Below are positions 20,642-29,652 of a stretch of 64,000 bases of DNA, in pieces. A program made the position numbers and the translations under genes. The notes beneath the pieces were generated by a model that made no database searches, was not told the origin of the DNA, and was given only the letters and a program-made list of their open reading frames with translations. The stretch spans positions 682,001 to 746,000 of the forward strand of contig CAWJLE010000001.1 of the NCBI GenBank assembly GCA_963843645.1, given 5' to 3'. The first letter of the stretch is position 1; each line of letters begins with the position of its first letter. This stretch comes from CAWJLE01 sp963843645. GTDB taxonomy: Bacteria > Chloroflexota > Anaerolineae > DAOTYC01.

Positions 20642-20670
20642 ATTTTACCTAGTGAAGGCCTTTCTGTCAA
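20642..20670 (-). promoter_or_regulatory. Promoter of the rpmH operon
   Basis: On the minus strand a perfect TTGACA (20665-20670) and TAAAAT (20642-20647) are 17 bases apart, about 35 bases upstream of the rpmH ATG. Confidence 0.75.
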
Positions 20671-20761
20671 ATCCAATGGCGACAAAGCAGCTATTCACGG
20701 TCTTTTGGGCGATTGTTTGGCGGCGGACCCACAGCAAACAGGACCCGGCGGCGGGCCATTC

Positions 20762-20790
20762 TTGCTGTGGCCGTGTTCTGGTGGTATTAT
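20762..20790 (+). promoter_or_regulatory. Promoter of the DUF2723 gene
   Basis: TTGCTG (20762-20767) and TATTAT (20785-20790) at 17-base spacing, upstream of AGGAGAG and the ATG at 20827. It is divergent from the rpmH promoter. Confidence 0.55.
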
Positions 20791-20826
20791 AGCCGCGAAT
20801 CGCCTACTACAGGAGAGCTCAAGCCA

Positions 20827-23672
20827 ATGGCTGTGGTCAGGGAAACCAAGTCCAGGAAGAACCATACCTTGCTGGCGCTCGTCACTTTTGTCGTCGGTCT
20901 CCTGGCTTACCTCTATACCCTCGCTCCGTCCGTGAGCACGATTTTCGACGATACTCTGGAGTTTCAGGTCGTCATTCCCCAATTGGGAATTGCCCACCCG
21001 ACCGGATATCCGCTCTTCGTCTTGCTGGGCAAGCTCTTCACGCTCTTGCCAGTGGGTGACATTGCGTATCGGACGAATCTGCTGTCCGCGCGCGGCGGCC
21101 GCGCTCACCGCAGCCTTCGTCAGCCTGCTGGTGGCCAGGGTCAGCGGCCGCAGCATGGCCGGCTTCGCCGCCGGGCGTGGCGCTTGCGCTGTCGCCGGTG
21201 TTTTGGTCGCAGGCCACTCTGACGGAAGTCTATACCGCTGAACAGCCTCCTCATCATGATGATGGCCTATTTCGCGGTCCTCTGGGCAGAAAACGAGTCC
21301 GACACGAGCTTGCCGATGGGCAGCCGGCGCAAGTGGCTGTGGCTCACGGCGCTCACGTTCGGCCTCAGCCTGACCCATCATCGCACTTCCATCTTCATGG
21401 GCCTGGCCGTGCTGGTCTTCATCCTCGTGGTGAACCACCGGGTGTTGCTGAATCGGAAGCAGCGTGCTGGGCTCTGCTGGCCTGCGTCCTGGCTCCTCTG
21501 CTGCTGTACCTGTACATTCCTCTGCGTGGCCTCAGCCTGACTTCGCTGGATGGGACGTACCAGAACACCCTCACGCGGTTTCCTGGGCTGGGTGAGCGGT
21601 GCCAACTACAGTGTCTTTCTGAACAGCGACCCCTTGCACCAGCACGCGGGGCCTGATGGACTACGCGCGGCTGTTCTATCACCAGTTCCCACCCATTCGC
21701 CCTGGCGCTGGCGGCGCTCGGCTTCCTGTATTTTTTCCACCGGTCGCGGCGAACCTGGGTGCTCACCACGGTGGCGTTCCTCGGCTACACGGCTTTGCCA
21801 TGGCGTACCGCGTGGCCGACATCGAGGTATTCTTCATTCCCTCCTTCGTGCTCGTGGCGATCTGGATCGGATTCGGGCTCGCGCTTGTTCATGGACGTCA
21901 TCGCCCGGCTGGTCCGCTTGCTCGGCCCCGCGACCGGAGGTCGCGGTGCAAGTGCCCATCGCTCCCGGCTCGGAACCTCGTGAGGTATGGCGGCCCTCCG
22001 CAGCCTTGATCGGCAATACCCTCGCTCTGGTCGTTCCCATCGTATTCCTGATTGCTCTCCGACCGGTCGTGCAAGCACGCTATCCGGCACAGGACCACAG
22101 CCACGACTGGAGCGTGTACGACTACGGCCACGATATCCTGAGCCAGCCACTCGAGAAGCAGGCCACGATCATCGGCTTGCTGGGCGAGACGACACTGTTG
22201 CGCTATTTCCAGCTGGCCGAAGGCTTGCGCCCCGACATCGTGACCGTTGCGGCCGACAGCGAGCAGAGCGGCGGGCGGCGGTTACGGCAGGCGGTGCAGC
22301 GGGCCAGCGCGGTCTACCTGACGCGCCCGCTGCCCGGCATCTCGGACCTCTTCAACATGTCCGCGGTCGGGCCGCTGATTAGGGTTCAGAAGAGGCCCGG
22401 CGTGATCGACGTCACGCCCGATTTCGCCTCCAATCTGTACCTGACCGATGCCATCCACTTGTTGGGATACGATCAGGCTTACCTGGACGAGCATTCGCGG
22501 ACGACTCTGCGGCTGACCTTCTTCTGGGAGGTCACCGATTCCATACCCGCCAGCTACAAGTTCTCCGTCCGCGTCTTCAACCGGGACGGGAATCTGGTCG
22601 GGCAGACCGACGCGATTCCGGTGCACGACGCCTATCCGACCCTGGGCTGGCGTCCCGGCGAGGTCGTGCGCGACGTCTACGACATTCCCATCGTGCCGGG
22701 AACGCCGGCCGGCGAGTGCAAAGTACGGTTGGTGCTGTACCAGCCGGACAGCGGCGCAGGAAGTGGCGCAGCGCTGAGCTGGGCACCGTGTGGGTGAAGG
22801 AGGCGACCGACGAGCCGCCCATCGCCGACCTGTCGGTGGATCACGTCGTGCGCGCCGAGATGCTGAGCGGCCTGCAGCTGCTCGGCTTCAGCCTGCAAGA
22901 CATGGACCTGCTGTTCAAACAAGGCGAAACGGTGCCCCTGAACCTGCTGTGGCGCTTCGCCGACGGCTCGAACGTAAGCGGGGCCATCCGCATCTGGCTG
23001 GACGGCGCCGACGCCGCTCAGGTGCTGTCCATTCCGCAATTGATCAGCTCGGACGGCAGCCGTCCATTCGGCCCCATACTGCTGCGGCAATGGGTCAACT
23101 TCCCTGTGACGGCCCGAGTGCCGGACGGCACCTACCCGCTGTACCTGGCGGCGTACCCGAACGAGGCCGCGGCGCAGGTGGGCAACCGCCCGGGTCTGCT
23201 GCTGGGCAACATCGTCGTCAAAGGGCGGGCGCGCGTGTTCGACGTGCCGGCGGCGATGCAGACCCAGATCGGCGCCATCCTGGACCACAAGGTCACGCTG
23301 CTGGGCTTCGACATCGACAATCGCGATCCTCGACCGGGCGATACGGTCACGGTGACGATCTATTGGCTGACCAAAGCGGAGATGGATACCTCGTATACGG
23401 TCTTCGTTCACCTGGTCGGCGCGGACGGCGCGATCCGGGCGCAGCAAGACTCGGTCCCTCACAACGGCGAGTGGCCCACGACCGGCTGGGTGAACGGCGA
23501 GGTGATCGCGGACAGCTACGCGCTCACTATCGCGGCGGACACACCACCCGGCAACTACCACCTCATTGCGGGCATGTACAAGGCGGAAAACGGCCAGCGC
23601 CTGACGGCCACGGCCGGGAACAACAACCCGCTGGGCGACTCGGTGCCCCTGACCGAAGTGACTATCAAGTAA
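20827..23672 (+). CDS. DUF2723 membrane glycosyltransferase-like protein with C-terminal repeats (many frameshifts)
   Basis: Starts MAVVRETKSRKNHTL behind AGGAGAG. The first loop STIFDDTLEFQVVIPQLGIA and HPTGYPLFVLLGKL are typical of DUF2723 proteins, which belong to the GT-C-like membrane glycosyltransferases. Further pieces (LSPVFWSQATLTEVYTAE, LTALTFGLSLTHHRTSIF, LLLYLYIPLRG, RFLGWVSGANYSVF) continue the membrane domain in alternating frames. The second half, in two long frames joined near 22760, holds three copies of the YW...PT..W..GE...PPG.Y module shared with the GT39 and DUF2079 proteins. At least seven frame changes fall between 21.1 and 22.0 kb, then one near 22.76 kb. Confidence 0.75.
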
Positions 23673-23682
23673 GGACAAGTTC

Positions 23683-23780
23683 GCGATAGTCAGAAGACGC
23701 AACGCGTAACGAGTGATGGGGAATGACAGTATGTTGTCACTCCGCATCACTCGTTACGCGTTGCGTCTTCTGACTATCGC
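23683..23780. repeat. 98-bp near-perfect palindrome between convergent genes
   Basis: Bases 23683-23718 and 23745-23780 are perfect 36-bp inverted repeats starting GCGATAGTCAGAAGACGC. The 26-base centre contains a further 9-bp imperfect stem around TGACA/TGTCA. It lies between the convergent DUF2723 and ABC-F-like genes and overlaps the last codons of the latter. It could act as a bidirectional terminator, though no T run follows, or be a mobile or repetitive palindrome. Confidence 0.9.
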
Positions 23781-24565
23781 TGGGTCGACAGCTTCGTCAC
23801 CGGTTTCAGGAAGCCCCCATTTCCGGGCGTCTTCCCGGCCAGGTACGCGCTGTAGTTTCCCTCGTGCGTTCGTACGGTGGCACCGTCAGGGTCCACCTCC
23901 CAGATCGTATCCACGACCCGGTCGAGCGTCGTTCGGTCGTCCGTGGCGATGAGCAGGCTACCCCGATAGGCTTCCAGAAAACCATCCAATCGCTCGATGA
24001 CCGATACGCCCAAATGCGTCATGGGATCGTCCAGGATCAGCACGTCGGGATTGGACAGCAGCAGGCTGGCCAGCCAGATGCTCCGCTGCTCTCCGGGTGA
24101 CAGGGTGGAGAGCCGGGCATTGGGCGAAATGTGCTCGAGGTCCAGGCCGGCGAGTGTTTCGTGCTCGATGTCGTCTTCCTGATCGCCGGACTGGGCGGCA
24201 CTTCGCGCCGGACGCCGCCGGGCGGTGAGGCGAGTGGACAGCTGCTCTTCGTCCACGGGGCGCTGACCGGACCAGGCCTTCAGCGTCTGCGCGTCCTCGC
24301 GGGCCGTCTCCATCACGTCACCGAAGGTAAACTCTCCAGGGTCCACCGGTTCTTGCGGCAGATAGCCGAACCACACCCCGGACGCGATGGACACACGACC
24401 GTCGTCATACCCTTCGAGACCAAGGATAATGCGCAGCAGCGTGGTTTTGCCGGAACCCGGGGGACCGATGAGCCCGATCTTGCGCGTCGGTGGGGCAACG
24501 AGTCCGACGCGATGGAAGAGGACGCGACTGCCGAAGCTCTTCGTAATTTGATTTAACTCAAGCAT
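23774..24565 (-). CDS. Single-domain ABC-F-like ATPase with degenerate catalytic motifs
   Basis: A 263-residue ABC domain without membrane segments. Walker A is GPPGSGKTT (34-42), the signature is LSPGEQ (155-160), and Walker B ends LILDDPMTHLG (176-186). Spacing and the DGF/YSAYLAGK tail resemble one half of an ABC-F translation factor. However, the catalytic Glu of LDEPT is Asp180, and the H-loop of the usual SHDR is TDDR (208-211), with Asp where His is expected. ABC-F proteins have two domains, so this is either half of a split protein or a regulatory relic. The ATG at 24565 is preferred over an upstream TTG. Confidence 0.75.
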   Translation of the reverse strand: MLELNQITKSFGSRVLFHRVGLVAPPTRKIGLIGPPGSGKTTLLRIILGLEGYDDGRVSIASGVWFGYLPQEPVDPGEFTFGDVMETAREDAQTLKAWSGQRPVDEEQLSTRLTARRRPARSAAQSGDQEDDIEHETLAGLDLEHISPNARLSTLSPGEQRSIWLASLLLSNPDVLILDDPMTHLGVSVIERLDGFLEAYRGSLLIATDDRTTLDRVVDTIWEVDPDGATVRTHEGNYSAYLAGKTPGNGGFLKPVTKLSTQR

Positions 24566-24602
24566 AGGCAACACCAACCTTGGGGAGGAGCTTATGTAAC
24601 AT

Positions 24603-24630
24603 ATTATACAATGACTCTCGACAAGGTCAA
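24603..24630 (-). promoter_or_regulatory. Promoter of the ABC-F-like gene
   Basis: Minus-strand TTGACC (24625-24630) and a perfect TATAAT (24603-24608) with 16-base spacing, about 38 bases upstream of the ATG at 24565. Confidence 0.7.
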
Positions 24631-24659
24631 AACCCGCCTGCGCACGCGGTAACGGTCAC

Positions 24660-25754
24660 TCATCCTTGCGGCTTGATGACTGCCTTGATCACCTTCAGGT
24701 CGGCCACGTCGGCCAGCGCCTGGTTCACTTCGTTCAGGCTGTAGCTGCGCGTGATGAGGTTCTCCCACGGGTAACGGTGCCCGTGCTTGGCCATGACCTT
24801 TACGCTGCGGTAGAAGTGGCTGAAGTCGATGCCCCACGTGCCGCGGATCTCCAGGTGCTTGCGGTTGATGTCCCAGTGCGGATTGATCGTGACGTCGCCG
24901 GCGTCCGTGTATTGCCCCACCACCACGAAGCGGCCCTGATCTCGAGTCATGCGCATCCCCTCGACCACCGCCTTGGGGTTGCCCGACGCCTCGATGGTGA
25001 CGTCCGCGCCGCGACCGGAGGTGAGCTCCTTGACCATGGCGATGCGGTCTTCCGCGCCGTGTTGCTCGATATTGATCACCGCGTCGGCGCCCATGTCCAC
25101 GGCCATGTCCAGCCGAAGCTGAGGCGCGCCGATGACGATCAGCTGGCACGCTCCGGAGAGCGCGGACAGAATGGCGGCGCTCAACCCCACCGGTCCGCTG
25201 CCCTGGACCACGACGGTGTCGCCGAGCTGAATCTCGGCCTGCTGCACCGCGTGGAGAGCTGTGGGCAGCCCGCAGCCGCCGCCAATGAATCGCTCGGGCG
25301 GGACGGTCGGCGGCAACTTGACCACCTTCACGCCGGGTTTCAGGTAGATGGCTTCGCTCCACCCGCCCAGAAGACCCTGCTCGGCAGAGTACGTGATGCC
25401 GTAGACCTTGCGGTTGGGGCAGCGGGTGGTCGCCTTGGCCACCAGGCAGAACCAGCAATTGTTGCAGGTTTCGTGAACGTCCATGAAGGTCACCACGTCG
25501 CCCGGGGCGAGCACGTTGCCATCGACGTCTTTGATCTCACCCGCCGTACGCCGGATCCGGCCCACGTTGATGTGCCCCGGAATGATCGGATACGGCACGC
25601 CGGCCAGCTGCCCGTGGTGCAGATGAACGTCGGTACCGCACACTTCGCTGAAGAGCGTCTCCAATAGAATCGCGCCCGGCTCGAGCTGTGGCTCCGGAAA
25701 CTCCTGGATCTCCAGCGGAGTGTTGGGCTGTGTCATCACTGCTGCCTTGATCAT
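24660..25754 (-). CDS. Zinc-dependent medium-chain alcohol/polyol dehydrogenase
   Basis: A 364-residue MDR-family dehydrogenase. The catalytic zinc site is in SEVCGTDVHLHHG, the structural zinc site is CNNCWFCLVAKATTRC with all four cysteines, and the NAD(P)-binding loop is VVQGSGPVGLSAA. The ATG at 25754 is used because GAGGAG lies just upstream; longer in-frame starts overlap the preceding gene. It is the third gene after glpK and an LDH2-type dehydrogenase, so a polyol or sugar-acid substrate is plausible. Threonine or sorbitol dehydrogenase activity cannot be excluded. Confidence 0.85.
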   Translation of the reverse strand: MIKAAVMTQPNTPLEIQEFPEPQLEPGAILLETLFSEVCGTDVHLHHGQLAGVPYPIIPGHINVGRIRRTAGEIKDVDGNVLAPGDVVTFMDVHETCNNCWFCLVAKATTRCPNRKVYGITYSAEQGLLGGWSEAIYLKPGVKVVKLPPTVPPERFIGGGCGLPTALHAVQQAEIQLGDTVVVQGSGPVGLSAAILSALSGACQLIVIGAPQLRLDMAVDMGADAVINIEQHGAEDRIAMVKELTSGRGADVTIEASGNPKAVVEGMRMTRDQGRFVVVGQYTDAGDVTINPHWDINRKHLEIRGTWGIDFSHFYRSVKVMAKHGHRYPWENLITRSYSLNEVNQALADVADLKVIKAVIKPQG

Positions 25755-25849
25755 GAATGAATTCTCCTCACTCTGTGACCTCATATGACGGCGAAAGGCT
25801 GATGAATCGACCGGTGCCCGGCACCTGAAGCCCCCCGGCACCGGCTCGC

Positions 25850-26987
25850 TCATTCGTATGGAAAATGATAGTCGGTCAGACCCGTCTCATCCCGCATCTG
25901 GACGAGCTGCTGCTGCAGCACGCGGCCCAGCGGCGCCCCGCGGTCTTTGCGATCGAGCCACGCCAGGTACTCTTTTTCGCCGGCCGTGAAGATGTGGTCG
26001 TGTCCGGGCGCTTTCTGCGCGGACCGCAGGCTGCGCAGAACGTCGCCGGTGTTGCGCTTGAACTCGTCCAGCGGCAGGAACGCTTCGACGTCGATCGCAA
26101 TGAAGAAGTGGCCCAGACGGTATGGCTGGCGCTGGCCCTGTGCGTCGAAGCCGGACAGGCCTCTCAGGAACGGTCCGCTCTGGAGCGCCGAGGACAGGAT
26201 CTCGACGACTGTCGCATAGCCGTAACCCTTGTACCCGGCCATCTCCTCGCCGATGCCGCCCAACGGGGCCAGCGCCGCCTGCCCGGTGACCAGGTCCTCC
26301 AGGACCTGGTGAGCGTCGGTGCTGGCGCGTCCCTGCCGGTCGATGACCCACCCGGGCGGAAGCTCCTTGCCCGCGCGGTCGTAGACCTCGATCTTGCCCC
26401 GCTGCGAGACCGAAGTCGCGCAATCCAGGATGAACGGAAACTCCTCGTCGGAAGGCATGCCGAAGGTCAGCGGGTTGGTGCCCAGCATATTCTCCACACT
26501 GAACGTGGGCGCGATCGACGGGCGCGCGTTGGTGCCGGTCACGCCGATCATCCCCGCCTGCGTGGCCATCAGCGCGTAGTAGCCGGCGATCCCGTAGTGC
26601 GTCGAGTTCTTCGCCGCCACCATGCCCATGCCGTAGCGCCGGGCCTTCTCGATCGCGAGGCTCATCGCGCGCTGGCCGATGACCATGCCCATGCCGTTGT
26701 TGCCGTCGACGACCGCCGTCGTCGGTCCTTCCCGCACGACCTCGAAATGGGTTACGGCTTCCTGAATGCCCTGCTTGATCCGATCGTAGTAGAACGGCTT
26801 CAGCCGTCCCACGCCGTGGGAATCTATGCCGCGCTTGTCGGCAGTAATCAGAACGTTCGCGCAGATCGCGGCGTCCTCGTCGGGCACGCCGACGCCGGCG
26901 AAAAACGTCCGCCATGAACCGTTCGAGGACGTCAAAATCGAGCCACGCTATCTTCTCATCCACTGTCAGCCCTCCTGCTTCTGTCAT
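25850..26987 (-). CDS. Malate/lactate (LDH2, YlbC/YiaK-type) dehydrogenase (one frameshift)
   Basis: An NAD(P)-dependent 2-hydroxyacid dehydrogenase of the family that is unrelated to Rossmann-fold LDH. DKRGIDSHGVGRLKPFY carries the catalytic His, STHYGIAGYYA and GTNPLTFGMPS follow, and GYKGYGYA lies late. The start MTEAGGLTVDEK at 26987 overlaps the glpK stop as ATGA. The frame breaks at a run of five A (26901-26905); removing one base gives FMADVFAGVGVPDED. Family members act on malate, lactate, sulfolactate, ureidoglycolate or diketogulonate; the substrate here is open. Confidence 0.85.
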
Positions 26988-28483
26988 GTATGGTCTCCAT
27001 ATGCACGGGCGGCAGCCACTGCTTTCCTCCAGCCCGCCATCAATTGCTCTCGCTCTCGGACCGGCAGCGCCGGCTCGAAGCGTCGATCCACTCGCCGAAT
27101 GGCCTCGAGCTCTTCGAGTCCACTCCAATAGCCGGTGGACAACCCGGCCAGGAACACGGCGCCCAGACCCGTCGATTCGGTCACGGCGGGCCGCTCCACC
27201 GTGGCCCCCAGGATGTCCGCCTGGAACTGCATCAAGAAGTTGTTGACGGACGCACCGCCATCCACCCGAAGGGTATCCGGCTGCAAGCCTCCGCCGGTCG
27301 TCATCACGTCCAACACGTCGGCAGTCTGGTAAGCAATGGCCTCGAGCGCGGCTCGGGCCAGGTGCGCGCGGCCGCTGCCCCGCGTCAGGCCCACGACGGT
27401 GCCGCGGGCATACATGTCCCAATAGGGCGCGCCCAGTCCCACGAACGCCGGAACCAGGTAGACGCCACCGTTGTCCGCAATCGATTCGGCCAGCGCCTCC
27501 GATTCAGCGGCGCTGCACAGCACCTTCAGCTCATCGCGCAGCCACTGCACGGCAGCCCCGGCGATGAAGATGCTGCCCTCCAGCACGTAGCTGACCTGAC
27601 CGTCCAGCCCCCAGGCGATGGTCGTGAGCAGGCCGTGGTCGGACGCAATCGGCTCGTGACCGGTGTTCATGAGCAGGAAGCAGCCGGTGCCGTAGGTATT
27701 CTTGACAGAGCCCGGATGGAAGCAGGTCTGGCCGAAGAGCGCCGCCTGTTGGTCCCCGGCCATGCCGCCGATGGGAATCTCCGCTCCGAACAACGCCGGA
27801 TCGGTCGTGCCGTACACCTCGCTGGACGGCCGCACCTCGGGTAGCATCCCCGCGGGCACGCCGAAATACGCTAACAGCGTGGAGTTCCAGGTCAGGTCGT
27901 GGATATCGAACAGCATCGTGCGAGACGCGTTGGAGCAGTCGGTGACGTGGACGCGCCCACCCGTCAATTTCCACACCAGCCAGCTGTCGATCGTCCCGAA
28001 GAGCAGGTCGCCGGCCTCAGCGCGCGCACGAGCCTGAGGTGCGTGCTCCAGAATCCAGGCCAACTTCGTAGCCGAGAAGTACGCATCGATCACCAACCCC
28101 GTTCGGGTCCTCACGAGGGGCTCCAAGCCGGCCTGCTTCATCTCCTCGCAGAGCGGCGCGGTTCGCCGGCACTGCCAGACGATGGCATTCATGACCGGCT
28201 CGCCCGTCACGCGATCCCACACCACCACCGTCTCCCGCTGGTTGGTGATGCCGATCGCGTGTATCTGGGCGCTGTCCAGACCGGCCTCTTGCACTGCGTC
28301 CTCGATCGCTTCCAGAGTCACCCGCCAGATTTCCAGAGGATCGTGCTCCACCCAGCCCGGCTGGGGGTAGATCTGGGAAAACTCACGATAACCGCGGGCC
28401 ACGATGCGGCCCGCGTGGTCCACCACCAGAATGGTGGTTCCCGTCGTGCCCTGGTCGATCGCCAGGATGTACCCTGTGGGCAA
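26984..28483 (-). CDS. glpK: Glycerol kinase
   Basis: A 499-residue FGGY-family kinase, the full length for glycerol kinases. It opens with the phosphate-binding loop ILAIDQGTTGTT and has PGWVEHDPLEIW, AIGITNQRETVVVWD and YGTGCFLLMNTG, all characteristic of GlpK. Start is TTG at 28483 with GAGGAGGAG four bases away. First gene of an operon with an LDH2-type and a zinc-dependent dehydrogenase; no glycerol-3-phosphate dehydrogenase or facilitator is present here. Because of the neighbours, a related polyol is a minor alternative to glycerol. Confidence 0.9.
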   Translation of the reverse strand: MPTGYILAIDQGTTGTTILVVDHAGRIVARGYREFSQIYPQPGWVEHDPLEIWRVTLEAIEDAVQEAGLDSAQIHAIGITNQRETVVVWDRVTGEPVMNAIVWQCRRTAPLCEEMKQAGLEPLVRTRTGLVIDAYFSATKLAWILEHAPQARARAEAGDLLFGTIDSWLVWKLTGGRVHVTDCSNASRTMLFDIHDLTWNSTLLAYFGVPAGMLPEVRPSSEVYGTTDPALFGAEIPIGGMAGDQQAALFGQTCFHPGSVKNTYGTGCFLLMNTGHEPIASDHGLLTTIAWGLDGQVSYVLEGSIFIAGAAVQWLRDELKVLCSAAESEALAESIADNGGVYLVPAFVGLGAPYWDMYARGTVVGLTRGSGRAHLARAALEAIAYQTADVLDVMTTGGGLQPDTLRVDGGASVNNFLMQFQADILGATVERPAVTESTGLGAVFLAGLSTGYWSGLEELEAIRRVDRRFEPALPVREREQLMAGWRKAVAAARAYGDHT

Positions 28484-28536
28484 AGACTCCTCCTCGCTGC
28501 TTCTGACGCCGGTGACGATGTGGGCTCTGCAGCGAC

Positions 28537-28565
28537 ATTATAGTACGAGGGGGTGCCGCTTTCAA
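28537..28565 (-). promoter_or_regulatory. Promoter of the glpK operon
   Basis: Minus-strand TTGAAA (28560-28565) and perfect TATAAT (28537-28542), 17 bases apart, about 55 bases upstream of the TTG start. Confidence 0.7.
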
Positions 28566-28644
28566 ACCTCAGCTCGAACACGCCGTCACTTCCATCGAGT
28601 TTGATCAGTTTTGCTCTTTTCTGTGTGTATGTGCCAGTTTTCGC

Positions 28645-28673
28645 TTGACGCGCTCGTCATTGTGTGACAAAAT
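28645..28673 (+). promoter_or_regulatory. Promoter of the class II aldolase gene
   Basis: TTGACG (28645-28650) and CAAAAT (28668-28673) with 17-base spacing, and TGA directly before the -10 (extended -10 type). Confidence 0.6.
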
Positions 28674-28826
28674 GAACTTTGGAGAAACCAAACCACCCCA
28701 AATCATCAAAGAGGAGCGACAGTTCCACCAACAGGATGTCCCTAGGGGTGCCAACGCACTCCTTCGAGAGAGGAGGGGCAGATTCTGGTGTTGCTGCCAC
28801 AATTCAATCGTGAACAGGAGTCGATC

Positions 28827-29435
28827 ATGAAACTCGAATCGGTTCGTGAGAAAGTGCTGGAAATCGCCAGGAAGGCGTCGAAGGAAGGCTTGATGCGGCT
28901 CACCATGGGCAACTTCAGCATACGGGACCCGGAAACGGGCCTCGTCGCCATCACCCCGACGACCCGCCCGTACGAGACGATGTCGGCGGCCGACATCTGC
29001 CTCGTCGATGTGAACGAAAACCCAGTGGACTGTGCCTTAAAGCCGTCCTTCGAAACGCCGATGCACTGCTACGTGTACCGCAATCGGCCGGACGTCAACG
29101 GCATCGTACACACCCACTCGCCATATTGCAACGCTTTCGGTCTGGTGGGCATGTCCATTCCGCCTGTGACGATCACGATGATCGAGATCGGCACAGTGAA
29201 CACCACGCCGTTCTGTCCGAGCGGAACGGAGGAATTCGGCCAGAAGGCTATGGCCGCCATGGGCAAGGGCACGGCGGTCATCCTGGGTAACCATGGCTTG
29301 CTGACGATCGGCCCCAACCTCGACAAGGCCTTCACAACGGCAGTGTACGTGGAGGAGGGCGCCATGACGTACTACCGCGCCCTTCAGCTGGGCACTCCCT
29401 CCACCCTGGTTGGCTGCCTCAAGGGAGAAGGATGA
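28827..29435 (+). CDS. Class II aldolase/adducin family protein (FucA-like)
   Basis: A 202-residue zinc-dependent aldolase or epimerase. GIVHTHSPYCNAF gives two metal-binding histidines, ILGNHGLLTIG the third, and SFETPMHCYVY holds the Glu at the position of the catalytic acid. The ATG at 28827 with AGGAG is preferred to an upstream TTG. FucA, RhaD and AraD relatives cleave or epimerise sugar phosphates to dihydroxyacetone phosphate plus an aldehyde. Divergence from a glycerol-kinase/dehydrogenase operon suggests joint use in polyol or deoxysugar catabolism. Confidence 0.85.
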   Translation: MKLESVREKVLEIARKASKEGLMRLTMGNFSIRDPETGLVAITPTTRPYETMSAADICLVDVNENPVDCALKPSFETPMHCYVYRNRPDVNGIVHTHSPYCNAFGLVGMSIPPVTITMIEIGTVNTTPFCPSGTEEFGQKAMAAMGKGTAVILGNHGLLTIGPNLDKAFTTAVYVEEGAMTYYRALQLGTPSTLVGCLKGEG

Positions 29436-29652
29436 TTCTGCCACGAGTCCAGCGCCCCAGGGTACAGCCCGGCACACACAGGTTGCACCCCCACGACTCG
29501 CGTAAGGCGTAAGCAGAGTAGATGTCCGCGGACAGCGAGGACTCGTCATCCTGCGCTCGTTCATAGTTATCCCTCTCGCGGCCACTGTCTTTTCGGGCAA
29601 AGGCGTTGAGAGCGGTAACTCGGTGCCAGGAACGTGTAGGCGCCGGGGCCAG

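Larger units (their letters stand above)
28484..28826. other. Divergent regulatory region between glpK and the aldolase
   Basis: Contains one promoter in each direction (listed separately). Between the plus-strand -10 and the aldolase start lies a leader of about 150 bases with GGAG-rich segments and CCTAGG, and no obvious coding sequence. No known RNA family was recognised in it. Confidence 0.5.

Noticed and set aside
20609..20826. Possible replication origin beside rpmH
   Set aside because: No cluster of TTATCCACA-like DnaA boxes, no AT-rich unwinding region and no dnaA; only two divergent promoters are seen.
21000..22800. Programmed frameshifting in the DUF2723 gene
   Set aside because: Too many changes, in mixed directions, without slippery heptamers or downstream structures; sequence error or decay is simpler.
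24660..25754. Threonine dehydrogenase partner for Kbl
   Set aside because: The zinc dehydrogenase is 29 kb from kbl, in a different operon with glpK, and the zinc-MDR family is too broad for that assignment.
25887..27422. 511-codon minus-strand frame across glpK and the LDH2-type gene
   Set aside because: Only the short stretch MTEAGGLTVDEK to FMADVF is real (the LDH2 N-terminus before a frameshift); the rest is out of frame with both genes.
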